Positions 24,397 to 36,669 of a DNA stretch of 64,000 nt are shown piece after piece. The stretch's first letter is position 1. Every line of letters starts with the position of its first letter. The notes below the pieces were generated by a model that had not been told where the DNA came from, did not search any database, and saw only the letters and a list, made by a program, of their open reading frames with translations. The stretch is from Salminus brasiliensis (Eukaryota; Chordata; Actinopteri; Characiformes; Bryconidae): the NCBI RefSeq assembly GCF_030463535.1, contig NC_132878.1, forward strand, positions 36,148,261 through 36,212,260, read 5' to 3'. The position numbers and the translations under genes were made by a program.

Positions 24397-24544
24397 TTGA
24401 GAAAATACAAAATATAAAGTTTAATGTAAAGTTGTAATAGAAATAATTTATAGATTATAGAAAAATACAGACAAATTACCTGCTTGTATGTATTTGTATA
24501 TCTAACCTATTTTGTTCTGGCTAAGATTTATTCCCATATGGACA

Positions 24545-24600
24545 TCAAAGCACTTTGTAAGTTGCTCTGGATAAAAGCATCTGCTAAATGCTGTAAACAT
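24545..24600 (+). repeat. SINE tail fragment
   Basis: The stretch ttgtaagttgctctggataaaagcatctgctaaatgctgtaaa is the teleost SINE tail also seen at about 19343-19375, here without the head. Confidence 0.7.
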
Positions 24601-25282
24601 GAACAGGTTTTTAGTCTTAGCTCATGTAAATTGTAAATAGCCAATAGGTGAGCTCTCTTTTCAGCACCAAACAGGAAGCACCTTGCTGTTCCTGTTCATT
24701 TATCCAGGGTCGTGTCCACATTCTGCTGTGCATATTTCTGAACAAACTACTGCACACATGAGAGCGGCTGGCTGTGGCCAAAAGCTGCTTCTGTTTCTGC
24801 TTTTATTGTCCAACAGCTTCTCTTCTTGTACATTTCCACCAGGAGCATGATGGGAAATGATCTCAAAAGGAATCTAGTTGCAGTCTTGCAGTCTTTGCAA
24901 AATCATCTGTAAGTAATGACAGTTTTAAGAGGTTTCTTTGAGTGGGCAGCATTAGGGTGCCCAAACATTTGTACACTGATCATTTTGATATTGGTATGTT
25001 TATGCTATGAAAGATAAGCGTTCTCCCTGTTTCTATATTAGAAATATCTTATTCTTCATTAGAAATAACTTTCTAATGAAAGTTAAAATAAAATTTGTGT
25101 GGGAAAGGGAGCGGAACAAGCTTGAATTCCATCCTATGTGGGATCACATATAGTCTAACCTGACAGTCATTAGATGTTCATCAACCAATGAACTTTCAAT
25201 ACTTAAGATATGAAATGTGCAGGGTTCCTACACCTTACTGTACTCTACCAGCACATATGTTTTGGGTTTGCAGTATGATTGC

Positions 25283-25380
25283 TACTAGTATATATTTCAA
25301 GCATATCACACATTGTGGATATGATATAGTAGGACTATATCATATCCACAATGTCTGTTGTGCTTGAGATTCCTACTGGC
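25283..25380. repeat. 47 bp imperfect hairpin (miRNA-precursor-like or MITE)
   Basis: The inner arms cattgtggatatgatatag (25311-25329) and ctatatcatatccacaatg (25335-25353) are perfectly complementary around the loop tagga. Pairing continues outward with mismatches, including ttcaagcatatcac against gttgtgcttgaga, up to about tactag/cctact. The size and mismatch pattern resemble a pre-miRNA, but tiny palindromic MITEs look the same. Confidence 0.85.
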
Positions 25381-26285
25381 AAAAAAATCTGTCTCTGTTG
25401 ATTGTAATTTAATGATAGCTCTTTCACCTTTATTTTAGTTTAAAACACATACTCTGTGCTGGCCTAACAGCAGCTAAAATACTATTATACATAATTGGCT
25501 CAACCCAAATACACAAATCTCACAACAATGGTTATTATTCTATCAGGACATTGTTCTCTCAAGCAGACTTCTGCAATGCTAAATAAGGCTAAATCAGCAT
25601 AAATAGCTCTCAGGAATTCAGTTCCAGCCCATTAGATCAATGCTCATAAACTCACCCTAATCCCCTTTGTTATGTGGTGTGACAGTGATTTTTGGTACTG
25701 CCTGGAATTTGGCTTACACTCATCTATGTCTGTCTGCAGGAGAATGTAAGCTATGCATACCTGTATAAATTAATAAAAGAGATAGAACCACCATATAAAC
25801 AACCCACTGAACACCCTTGGAAAGCTTAGCTTGATCTTAGCTTTAAAGGGTTATATTACTATAATAAAAGCTCTTGTAGATGGTTCTTTAAAGAACCTTT
25901 TATAGAATGAATCGTCTTCTTCTGAAACAACCATTTCAAGTCAAATAAGTGATGTGTCCGAGTGAACACATCATTACATGCAGTTCTATTGTATCCATTA
26001 CGTCTGCAGTTAATATAGTCACCTGATGCTGCAGGCTCACTCATGTCTAATGGTGGCTCTCAGCACGGAGTCAATGTTGCGTGCTCAAGGGCCTCGTCTC
26101 TTTGTTCCTGCACAGCATCATCATCTTCCATAGGTGGGAAGCGCACCCGTAGGATTTTCTGTTGTTTGGTTGTCATGCCAACATCATGTCTTGCTGCTTC
26201 CCAGGAAGAGATGTGGATAGATGGAGGAACCATGCTTAAAGAGAGAGGGAGATGAAGAGGGTGCAGAAGAACAGTGTGTATGTAC

Positions 26286-26337
<52 letters not shown>

Positions 26338-27337
26338 ACTGGCAGAGAGAGTAGTGTGAAGAACACAAGTTCAGTTAGGAGGTGAAACAGATGAACCTTA
26401 CTGAAGCCCTGAATCTTCTGTGTCTTCTGGGATGAGACAGCTTCCCTCTCTAAACCCGGCACATTTACTCCTGCTGCTGCTGCTGCTGAGCTTTTTCTTC
26501 TCACTCGGATTCTAGCCACCCTCGTTACGCGCCGATGCCGAACGTAATAAACACCAACTTCACAATCACAATATGTGATAATTAGGCCTAAATAACCAGT
26601 CATTTCTCTTTCCAAACATTATTTGAACCCCCCTTATAATGGAAATGCTAGAAAGTGGTTGCAGTGCTGCTGAATTGTGGTCATTATGTTTTATACGTTG
26701 ATTTTCCAGACCAACATTTAAGGAACAGTTTAACTAACTGTACCAACATGGCTAATGACACATGGAAGCTAATGACCAGCAATAACCAAATTTCAGTGTG
26801 CATATAAAAATGTTAGTGGCGATTTCTTTTTTATTCATCGTTTGGAGCATTTGTTGACCAAACTGCCACTTTAAGTAAATAGGATTTTAACACCATTGGC
26901 AGTTCTGTGATGTTCATCAAAATGTGCTTTTGTACAGGGCTGGAAATGGCCAGTTTTTAATGGGATTACAGTACAACTCCTAAATGTGTGTGCTTCCAGT
27001 GCATTTTCACAATGAAACAGCTTCTCCCTTAACAGGTTTTATACGTTGAATGCAGTGCATTGTCTTCATCTAAAATAACATGATATTTTGAGAGCTGAAA
27101 TTTTTGCTTTGTAAACACAAATATTAGCTTAATAGGTTAATGTTACCATTACAGGTCTGTTTAATCTTGTGATAAAGCTAAGAGAACAAAAACATTTCCT
27201 CTGGCATTTTTATTAAAATACACATATCAACCTAATGCCAAATGTGTTAGAAACTACAGTTATCTAGCTACCTAACATGCAGGCATCCATATCATTTCTA
27301 GTCTGAAAGCAAAACTAACATCAACTGGAGTAGACTA
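25381..27337. other. Intergenic; short MITE fragment and (GT)n, no gene recognised
   Basis: A short palindromic tggttctttaaagaaccttttata block is at about 25880-25905; it recurs elsewhere (3846, 31600, 33250, 34850). A - strand frame at 26060-26250 reads KQQKILRVRFPPMEDDDAVQ; it looks protein-like but matches nothing I know. Confidence 0.45.
26289..26336. repeat. (GT)n microsatellite
   Basis: This is an uninterrupted GT run of about 48 bp. Confidence 0.95.
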
Positions 27338-27963
27338 GTCATCTAGTTAATACCAGTTAAAGTAGGTAACATCTAGCAAACACGACTAGCGTAGTAAACA
27401 TCTGGTTAATATCAGTTAAAGTAGGTAACATCTAGCAAACACGACTAGAATAGTAAACATCTAGTTAATATCAGTTAAAGTAGTTAACGTCTAGCAAACA
27501 CGACTAGAATAGTAAACATCTAGTTAATATCAGTTAAAGTATTTAACATCTAGCAAACACGACTAGTGTAGTAAACATCTAGTTAATATCAGTTAAAGTA
27601 GGTAACATCTAGCAAACATGACTAGAATAGTTAACATCTAGTTAATATCAGTTAAAGTAGTTAACATCTAGCAAACACGACTAGAGTAGTTAACATCTAG
27701 TTAATATCAGTTAAAGTATTTAACATCTAGCAAACACGATTAGCGTAGTAAACATCTAGTTAATATCAGTTAAAGTAGGTAACATTTAGCAAACACAACT
27801 AGTGTGGTAAACATCTAGTTAATATCAGTTAAAGTATTTAACATCTAGCAAACACAACTAGCGTAGTAAACATCTAGTTAATATCAGTTAAAGTAGTTAA
27901 CATCTAGCAAACACAACTAGCGTAGTAAACATCTAGTTAATATCAGTTAAAGTAGTTAACATA
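27338..27963. repeat. 59 bp minisatellite, about 10.5 copies
   Basis: The unit contains gtaacatctagcaaacacgac, then tagngtagtaaacatctag, then ttaatatcagttaaagtag. The phrase gtaggtaacatctagc begins at 27362 and recurs at exact 59 bp steps (27421, 27480, 27539, 27598, 27657, 27716, 27775, 27834, 27893). Copies differ by a few substitutions with no length changes that I can see. Confidence 0.95.
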
Positions 27964-27985
27964 TAACTGGCATGCCTCCCCCTGT

Positions 27986-28352
27986 TGTCATGTCTGCCTT
28001 TGTTTTTTTTTTACTCTGTTTTTGTCTTGTCTGCACTAGCCACACCTGTCCATTAGTGTTTCCACCAGTGTCTCCTTTGTAGCCACGCCCCCTTGTTAGT
28101 CCCAGGTGTTCCTTGTGCGTCTCTTGTTAGTGTCTGTATGAGTACCCCTTTGTTTCAGTCGTCCCTTGTCTGGTCTTGTGCGTGTTGTGCTTGTGCATGT
28201 CAGTGTTATGGTTTGTTGAGTTGGGCTGTTTATGGGATTATTCTTGTGTTGTTTATTTGTTAAGCTTTGTTCTTGTTTGGTTTCGGTTTGTTTTGTTTTA
28301 TTTTCCCTGTATTAAAATATCCTGCGAGTATGTCCACCTCTGTCTCGTGACA
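27986..28352 (+). mobile_element. Solo-LTR-like insertion, about 367 bp
   Basis: The block starts TGTCATGTCTGCC and ends CTCGTGACA, giving the TG...CA ends and short inverted TGTCA/TGACA termini of an LTR. An internal ATTAAA lies about 40 bp from the end, preceded by a T/G-rich promoter-like region. No retroviral or gag-pol coding sequence is present. It splits the 59 bp minisatellite from its degraded continuation. A target-site duplication is not clear, so the exact class is an inference. Confidence 0.55.
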
Positions 28353-28385
28353 AACTGTGACAATAGCAAATGCAACTACAAGTTT

Positions 28386-28495
28386 GTGTAGATAACATTT
28401 CAGCTAACAGTCAGCTAGAGTAGATAACATCTAACTAACATCAGTTAGAGTAGTAAACATGTAGTTAACATCAGCTAGAGTAGTAAACATTTGCT
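28386..28495. repeat. Degraded continuation of the 59 bp minisatellite
   Basis: The words gtagataacatctaactaacatcagttagagtagtaaacatgtagttaacatcagctagagtagtaaacat repeat the units of the main array in shorter, diverged form on the far side of the LTR-like block. Confidence 0.75.
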
Positions 28496-30429
28496 GCATG
28501 GACTAAGAAGAATCATGTTTTGGTACACACTGCATTAAACACTTTTAGGTTAAAGAGCAAGTAGAACTTATACACATGTCCAAAAGTATCCACACACAAC
28601 CCCTTTAATCTCATGTGCACAGGTGTCTACAAACTTTTAGACGTACAGCTACACTTGGTGTAGTGTAATACCTATAGGAACTCTGTACAGGCAAGTTCTC
28701 CTGCAACACAGATGCCAGTAAAAGCCATCTAAAGCTTTTGACTTTGTAAACTTATGTATATTGTTTATGTATATTACTGTATATTTGATGGATATTTTTA
28801 CATTATTATATTTTATATATTCATGTGCAGTACGGATGGTTAAGCTCAGCCTATTATGAAAGTCATTTCTACACTCCATGGACACATTGGTGTGCTGAAG
28901 CAATGCTGAGTTTTCAGTCTGCGAGGACGTTATGCATCAAGTTGATTTGCTAACTTTAAAATGAAAAGCTATGAAATTGCATTAGACCAACTTTTGGCCA
29001 CACGGGAAAGAGCGAATGTGTCTTCATGAGATATATTAATCAGGTCTGGTGAAATTGCTGCAACGAGTCAGACTCTGTGATATCTCTGAATCGGAAATCA
29101 TTTTTTGCCCACCCATCCATGCCCAGGCAGTGCTCAGGTGGCAGTTACGACAGCAGCATTCTGTCATGCAGCAAAAAGCAGCATAATGATAAACCAAACA
29201 CTTTTAGCCAACACACAAACAGAACTCTACACTGCCTTTGTGTGCAGCTATCGACTGATATCGACTGAACTGCGTACTACAATATGTCTAGAAATACATC
29301 TTAACTGCAGGAACCAGAAGCAGATCTTTTAGCTCTTTTACTTTTTTACAAAAGAGCTTTCTGTGAAAGTAAAACTTTTGTGGAAATCACAGACAACATA
29401 TAAGCAAGTCCTTTTGAGATCACTTCAGATGGTTTGAGGCATGTGTATGACTATACTAATTGTTGGTATTCCATTACCTGTTACATTAGCAAGACGTGCT
29501 ATTGCTTTAGAATTCCTGAACTTCCCTGATAAGAGGTCTACATGGGTGTGAAACTGAAGCCTAAACTCAACTCATACCTGTTTGGTATTGCTGTGGTGGT
29601 CCCCCCTGCCAAGTTCGTCCCCTTGCCATCATAGATGTGATTATTAATGGCTGAAATCACCCATGTGGTTACTTACATATCACTAAAAAGTCTTCTACTG
29701 CTCACCAAAGTGCTAGGTAGCTTCCATTAGCTGCTATCACAGATTAGCTTCTGGGGGCCCATTTGGGCAAAAATGTGCAATTTAGATAGTAGTGGTTAGC
29801 TTGATTACACAGTCTTAAATGAAGACTGTGAGCTAATTCAGTTACTTTACAAGCTGAACCTTTAGCTAAACAGGCAGCAAATATCTTATTGTGTTTATTC
29901 AGTAGAGTACAAAAGGCTTCTTAGTTTAATACAGCCCGTTTTTTGGCGTGTAATAGGTGTAGTCTTCCTGCTCTACCAACCCATAACTTGCGCATCAAGG
30001 CCCTGACCTGCAAAGCAGACTAAGCCTGCGACCCCAACACTCCACACAACTATAAATAAACACTTTAACGTGACTTTGTTGTAGTTTCTGGCACCTACTG
30101 TAAGTGGAGCAGCCATGCTGAGTAATTACAGTATAGCGTGCGTTCGGGGAGAGATGTGATAAATGTGTTTGAGTCGTGGAGCAGGCTGTAATTTTTTTCC
30201 CAGAGGAGCAGAATTAGCAGCCGGAGGAAGAGGGCTACATAAATAACCCCTACGGCGTCACGGCGGCTGTTTGTTTATGGGCACACGCTGTTAGCCACCA
30301 TCTATCCGCTCCTCCAAACTCCCTCTGCTGTGTGCGTTGTGCGAGGAACCCAAATCACAGTCCTCAAGCTTCCTCAAGTCCTCAAGTTTCTGTACTTTCT
30401 CATCAGTCTACATACAATTATCCACAGTG
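28496..30429. other. Intergenic, no gene recognised
   Basis: About 28570-28650 has cacatgtccaaaagtatccacac...gtctacaaacttttagacgtaca, a small remnant of the Tc1-related ends described at 39370. About 30120-30330 is unique, GC-balanced and may be conserved noncoding DNA. Confidence 0.45.
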
Positions 30430-31590
30430 AAAAAGCAAAAACAGGCGTTTTATATCTTTATTAAAACTAAAAGACTGAAATATGTAATTTACTTAAGTAT
30501 TCAGACTCTTTGAACTTGGTTAAAGCACCTTTGATAGTCTCACATCTTCTTGAAAATAATCCTACAATGATCCTACACCTTTCTTTTGGAAGTTTCTCCC
30601 TTTCATCTTGGTAGAAACATTCAGGCTCAAACAGGTTAGATGGGGGGCATCAGTTTTAAGCCATTTTTAGATCTCTCCAGAAATGCTTTATTGAGTTCAG
30701 GTCCAGGTTTTGTCTAGACCACTCCAGAGCTTCAAAGAGTTTTCTCAAAACTAGTGCCGTTGTCTTAGCGGTCTGTTGAAATGTGAAGTATTGCCTCAGC
30801 CTGACATCCTGAGCACTCAGGATTGCTCTATGTTTTTCTGCATCCATCTTTCCCTCTATCCTGACTGGTTTCTCAGTCCCTGCCTCAGTCCCCACAGCAT
30901 GATGCCGCCACCACCGTGTTTGAGTGTAGGGATGGTATTAATGAGGAATAGCCTCCATCTGGAAACTACACCAAAAAGCCTGAATGGTGGAGTGTTGCAG
31001 TCATGGCTAACCTTCTGTAAGGTTTACTCCTCTCCACAACTCTATCTCATTCATCATGACCACTGGGTCTGACCATGACCAATCATCGCCAAAAGACTGG
31101 GTATCAGATCCAAAAAGACCTCTTTTATTTGGGAATGATGGAGGTTACCATGCTCTTGGGTACTTTCAGTGCTGCAGACAATGCTCTTGTATCAATCCCC
31201 AGACACAATCCTGTTTTCCAGTTCTATGGACAATTCTGTCAATCTCATGGCTTGCTTTTCACTGACTTCACTGTCAACTGTGAGACCCTATTTCCTCAGG
31301 CTTGTGCCTTTCCTAATTGTGTCTTATGAATTTGATTAGGTACATATGTACTTCTATCTAGTTGCAGTAGCATCTTCGAAACAAAGTACTGTATTACTAT
31401 AGTATTGTAGTATATAATAATATATACAATATACTATATTTTATCTGAACACTCCAAAAACCTGTGTTTGCTTTGTCATTGTGGGGTGTTGTGAGTAGAT
31501 TGATAAAAAACATAGTCTGAAAAAGTCTGAAACATAAGAAAATTTGGAAAACCTGAACGGATCTGAAAACGCTATGTACTGTAGACACTG
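30430..31590 (-). mobile_element. Degenerate full-length Tc1-like transposon
   Basis: Both ends are present: a taatttacttaagtattcagactcttt left end and, at about 31470-31565, tttgtcattgtggggtgttg...gaaaatttggaaaa. On the - strand, fragments of transposase are readable, such as ALEWSRQNLDLNSIKHFWRD (Tc1 'WPSQSPDLNPIEHLW' region, with the conserved proline and glutamate changed). The + strand shows the complementary gcatgatgccgccaccaccgtgtttgagtgtagggatgg. Frames are broken by many stops, so it cannot make an active enzyme. An internally deleted relative lies at 12905-13330. Confidence 0.82.
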
Positions 31591-31594
31591 ACAT

Positions 31595-31815
31595 AAAAAT
31601 GGTTCTTTAAGAGTTCTTTAGTAAAGGCACTGGCTTCATACAGAACCATGGCAAATCAAAGAACAATTTAAAACCATTAATGGTTCTTTGCCAGCTTGCA
31701 AAGGGTTCTTCGGATTGGTAAAACTCTTTTTAAAAGAGGTTCTACATAGCACCAAAAGGGTACCACTATCCTAATAAGAAGCTTTTTCAGTACTCTATAG
31801 AAATCTAAGAGTGTA
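31595..31815. mobile_element. MITE of the 'ggttcttta' palindromic family
   Basis: Dense inverted words tggttctttaagagttcttta, ccattaatggttctttgcc, aaagggttctt and ctttttaaaagaggttctaca form a foldback unit ending in agagtgtatat. Shorter copies occur near 3846, 25880, 33240 and 34850. Confidence 0.55.
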
Positions 31816-34800
31816 TATTTGCTAAGAGTGTACTATTGGTGATAGAAAGGACGAAAACTTCGTCAACTGGTAGTAAAACCTCCTGCTACTCAGGCACTTA
31901 ACCTCAGCCCCATCGACCTCAAGGGGGTGCTAAAGCGCAGGTTGACAAATTTTGTTTTATAACTCCTAAACAAAACATTTTTGAAACCAAATCATTAATC
32001 TCTGCGTACTTTGATTTTTTTGTTCATTTGCATAATATGCAAACTATTGACCTTTTGAAATATTGATCAGATACCAACTTCAGACCAGCAGTCCCACGTC
32101 AGTGCATTCCTTTAAGGAAAAGCTCTTTAAGTCTTTAAGACTGATATAGAATACATCCATTCAAACAGTGTCTGGTGCTGTAAGAGTGGTGCTGTGAGAA
32201 ATGGCTTACTCACTCAATGAGGAAAAATTAGCGCTGTGTGGTGGCTCGTCACGCTCTGTTATGATTGTACTAATCTGAATAACTGTTTGAACTATTCACA
32301 ACAAAGCCCTGTTCTTTTTATATCTGAAGGAAAGAGCAGTGTTCTCACAAATAGCCCCATAAAAGACCCCAAAGCTTGGAGTTTATTTATATTTTCTGGG
32401 TGTTTTATCTGCTTCTAGAGAGGACTGCGCTCAGATCCTAGCTCCTACAATGGTGTTTGAAGAGGAGAAGTGTGGTGAAAGGATACTAGCAGTGTTACAG
32501 GCCTGATATCGGGTGCCTGTTAAGAGCTGGGGGATTGCTAGACTGCTTAGTGCTTCATTACAGGCTTTGTGTAGTGGAGAAAAAGCTGCTGCTCTTTGCT
32601 GCTACAGTTAAAAAAAAAGGCCTCCAATACTAAGTGCTGAGTCGCATCTCGATTAAATTTCATCTTGGAATGTGATAGCGTTTGTGTCCGAGGCTGCTGT
32701 CTAGGGTCTGCAATAAAGGATCAGCGAACAGATCCCAATACTCCTGATTTCAGTCAACCCTAGTTAAAAGAGCTCTCCTTCGAGTGCGTGGGAAATTAAT
32801 CCATAGCTCTGCTGGGGTTGCTCTGCTTGTCCAGACTGTTTCACCTTCCCATTTTCTTACCTTGCCTACCAGAGGATCTGAAGAGTCATGCACTTCCCTT
32901 CCCACTTGTGCTGTGGCCCACGCCGTCTAGACATTTGCTGTGGGATTTCAGTAGATTAGCAATGTTCATTCAAACCAGAGGGCATAGGTATAACCATCTC
33001 AAAGGGCCAGTTAGGACTTGTCTGAATGCAATGCTGTGGGCTAGCACAGGGTCTTCTAATGCTGCGGCCATGATCAAGTGGGAACTGGTAAGTACATTTC
33101 TTAAATAAACCGCTAAACAAACATCTCTTTTTCTACCCGTGTAAGTTGTTAAGGGCCGTTGACCGGACACTTTAAGGTGGGAAGTAGGAAGTTCACCAAT
33201 TTTTAGGTCTTTCACACTCTTTTAAATGCTTTCTTATGGAACCCAAAATGGTTCTTCTATGGCATTGCTTAAAGAATCCTTTATAGCACCTGTATTTTTT
33301 AGAGTGTGTATGACTTGGTTAACTAGCGAATTACTATCGGGTAGTGGTTGAAAAATATGGGCACAACATGGAGCAAAAACTACATGTACACATTGCATAC
33401 ATGATTCTACAAGTTTTATTGAGCGAAAAAGATGAAAGGTCCTGAGGCTGCAGAACATCCCCACCCCAATCCACTACCACCACTGTGTTTGAATGCTAGT
33501 ATGGCATTCCTACTGTGAACTGCAGTCTTACCCTAACAGAATAATCTGGAATCTGGTCTGTCCATAGAACATGATCTCAAGGTTAACGTGATCTCATAAT
33601 CTCTAATAATTATCTGAGAGTCTCTTGTGTACCAGCACCACTCCTGGAAAGATTCACCCCTGTTCTTACCTGGGTTCTCAGTTAATAGTTAATGACTCTC
33701 ACTGTGGCTCAGTGATGCTATAGAAGCATGGATTTATTTCCAGCCTGTTGGATTTTCCTCTGATTATGGTATAGTGCTGATAAAAACTGTGACTACATCA
33801 CTGTAAAAGTAAACTTTCATATGAGTGGGCTTTACATTTACACAAGTCCGGCTGAGTTCAATCAGCTGAATCTCTTTATCAATTCAATTTGGTTCATTTG
33901 TTGTTTAATTAACTAAGGGAGCAATTAGGTTTTTCCACACAGCTAATTTTCATTTTGCATAACTTTGCTCCTTAATAAGGAATCATTTAAATGATAATTT
34001 ACATTTTTTAAAAGCGTGCTTTGTGTTTGATAAGGCTATCGCTGTTTAATATTACAGATCTAATTACATTCACCGTGACAAATAATACACACTAATGGAG
34101 AAAAATAGGTAGTAGGAAAATACGTTTCATGGTGCTGTACGTGATAATGGGAATCATCTAGAGTTTCTTGCTTGTAAATATGACTTTGTTGACCGTGCAA
34201 CCATGCAATTCACAACGTCCAGATTCAGTTGGTATTTTACGTTTGCAATACTATTCAAACACAGCATTAGTTGAACATTTATGGTATAAAAGCATGTGTT
34301 CTTTGGGGTTGCATCTGTTTCTGTTGAAAAGAATGGCAGTTAAACCTTCTTTGTCAGAAGTTCTGAGCTTAAATGTTGCAGCCAAAAAACGTTCATACTT
34401 AAGTGCAGGTTTTGTATCCTGTGAAAAGACTGATATTCTGAGGAAAACCACCAAAAAGGAGCCGAGTGTACTTTGGCTTTTTATGATATTTGTTCTTTTT
34501 CCAGAAATTGAAGGCAATTGGAGCTGACAAAAAGGTTCAAACTCTGGTGTGGTGGAGTTTTATAACCCGGGTAAAACAGATATTATATGATTTTTGTTCT
34601 TTCCAAAGGTTTGATAGTTTAGTTGGAGTGTTTTATCTTCTCCTTGAGAGAAACACACTCAGATTATAGTAGGATTGTTAGTGTAGTTAGTCAGTGTTGG
34701 CTGTGGGATAGAGGTCTGCTACCCAACCCAAGCCTGATTGAGTGTGAGTGTGAAGAACTTTCTAAAGGTCTAAAGGACCTTCACTTGATATAAAGTGAAG

Positions 34801-35035
34801 GTCGCACTCACATATCTCCGTTACAAACATGCTTCTTTATGTAACCAACAGTGGTTCCTCTATGGCATCATTTCAAGAACTATTTGAAGCACTTTTATTT
34901 TTAATAGTGTAGCAGTCTGGCCCGCTCAGATTTGGTCTCAATGTCGAGTATAGCCTTTAGTTTCATTCCCATGCCTCCACTGTGAAGGGCCCAAAGACCG
35001 CTGTTACTGTTGTAGGATTTCTTCATTAACCACAC
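31816..35035. other. Intergenic, no gene recognised
   Basis: MITE fragments lie at about 33232-33305 (tggttcttctatggcattgcttaaagaatcc) and 34845-34912. The interval 33840-34110 is AT-rich and unique, with several TAATT homeodomain-type words, and could be a conserved noncoding element. Confidence 0.45.
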
Positions 35036-35128
35036 AAGGGCCTTGCTCAAGAGGCCAACAGTGGCAGCTTGCTGAGCCCAGGTATCAAACTCACAACCCT
35101 GTCATCAATAGCACCACCACTGCCCCAC
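35036..35128. repeat. Dispersed repeat 'gggccttgctcaag...cagtggcagcttg'
   Basis: The block aagggccttgctcaagaggccaacagtggcagcttgctgagccc and the following aactcacaaccct match the longer copy at 41797-41955. It looks like a tRNA-head-containing repeat in reverse orientation. Confidence 0.6.
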
Positions 35129-35940
35129 TTTCCTTCCATCTGAGGTCCATCTGAGGGGCATCTCTGTTGGACATGTTCAGATTTGAGATTGTCAAGTAAT
35201 CCTGCTTTGGGAAACATGTTTGTGAGAGGTTCTTAACTGGAAGTTCAGCGAAGCAGCTGAAAAACAACTCCGGCCTAGTGTAGTTTTGGAACTTTGGAGC
35301 TGACGGCACTCCAGTTCCAGAACGGCTCCCTTTCCACATGTTCCTCAGTCTGGTTGTGGGGGACGGGCGGACGAGGCCAGACTGGCGGAGAACGGCTCCT
35401 TCTCCTGCTCCTAGCCCACGAGTCGTGCTCGGAGCGCTTGAATCCTCCGCAGAACAAGCTGTACCACCAGAGAGGCCCAGATGGCAGGGTGCTGGACGTG
35501 CGTCACACTGCGCCATCTGATTGGCAAAGCCACCACACAGTCACAGAAAACAATCGCACTTGTGCGGGATCGCATCTCATCGGGCTTGTACGAGGTGCTC
35601 TCTCTCTCTCTCTTACTCTCTCTTTCTGAGATCAAATGGCAGGCTCCAGCAGCTGGGTTAAATATCATGCATGGGTGGAGCTCCCTCACCGGAGGACGAG
35701 GAGGATGTCGACCACCATTCCACCGGACAGAAATAGCATGGGCGTAGCGTTCTGTTTACTGCGGGTGTGTTGATTAACGCTGGCTGTTTTGCTCCTCTTT
35801 TCAAACAGTGCGCTGTCTATATGAATCAGTACAGTCCTGCTGTTGCTCCTGAAGGCAGACAAGCGGATTGCAACTCTCTGTGTTATTCTAATCCAACCCT
35901 TGGGGCGACAAAAGTCGTATGGTGTGATTCGGTGACATTC
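35129..35940. other. GC-rich unique interval, no assigned gene
   Basis: About 35280-35560 is GC-rich with overlapping ORFs on both strands, the longest with 141 codons. None shows a recognisable domain or clear exon boundaries. It may be an unannotated exon or regulatory island; the sequence alone does not decide. Confidence 0.35.
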
Positions 35941-35959
35941 ATATCTTCCCAGCGGGAGA

Positions 35960-35961
35960 AC

Positions 35962-36010
<49 letters not shown>

Positions 36011-36475
36011 GCGAGACAAAGAGAGAGAGAGAGAAATGGGGAAATTGAGAGAATGAGAGAAAAAGTAGAAAGTTCAGAAAAAGAGGGCGTGAGAAAAATG
36101 AAGAAAGCAGAAAGGGAGAGTAAATTAGGTGAGGGAGTGAATGAAATTAAGAAATGGAAAAAGGAAAGGGAGAGAGAAAGTGAAAGAGAGAGGGAGGGGG
36201 GAGAAAGGGGGAAGAAAGGTAAACCAGAGAAAAAGGAACGTGGGGAGAAATGGAGAAGAATGAGACGAATGGAGTAAGAGGAATATGGGGAGAAAAGGAG
36301 TATGGTATAATTTATAGGAAATAAAACAGAAAAAAGCGCATTTAGAGAGAAAGGAATATGGGGAGAAGGAAGGAAAATAGAGAGCGGGAGAGAAAGAGTT
36401 AAGGTAGAGAGTGTGGAGAGAGAGAGAGATACAGAAAGAGAAAAAAATGAGAGACAGGAAGAGATATATGGAGGT

Positions 36476-36516
<41 letters not shown>

Positions 36517-36600
36517 AAAACTGTAAGAAAGTAAGAGAGAAGCCTTGTCTGATGGAGAGAGGCAAAGAGGAAGAGAGAGAGAGAGGTCTCCCTACATCCA
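35960..36600. repeat. About 640 bp polypurine region with (GA)n cores
   Basis: Pure (GA)n runs at about 35966-36006 and 36477-36514 are embedded in G/A-only sequence on the + strand. ORFs here (ERERER or SLSLSL) are low-complexity. Confidence 0.9.
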
Positions 36601-36669
36601 TGTGTAATGTGAGCAGCCGCCCACAGGCCGTTAAAACGTCATTCAGACAGACAGAGTGATGGAAAGCAA

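Noticed and set aside
27338..27963. CRISPR-like array
   Set aside because: Units are contiguous 59 bp repeats without unique spacers, in a vertebrate genome. It is a minisatellite.
35091..35747. Overlapping 90-140-codon ORFs on both strands in a GC-rich interval
   Set aside because: GC-rich DNA opens frames by chance. No motif, no convincing splice-linked partner.
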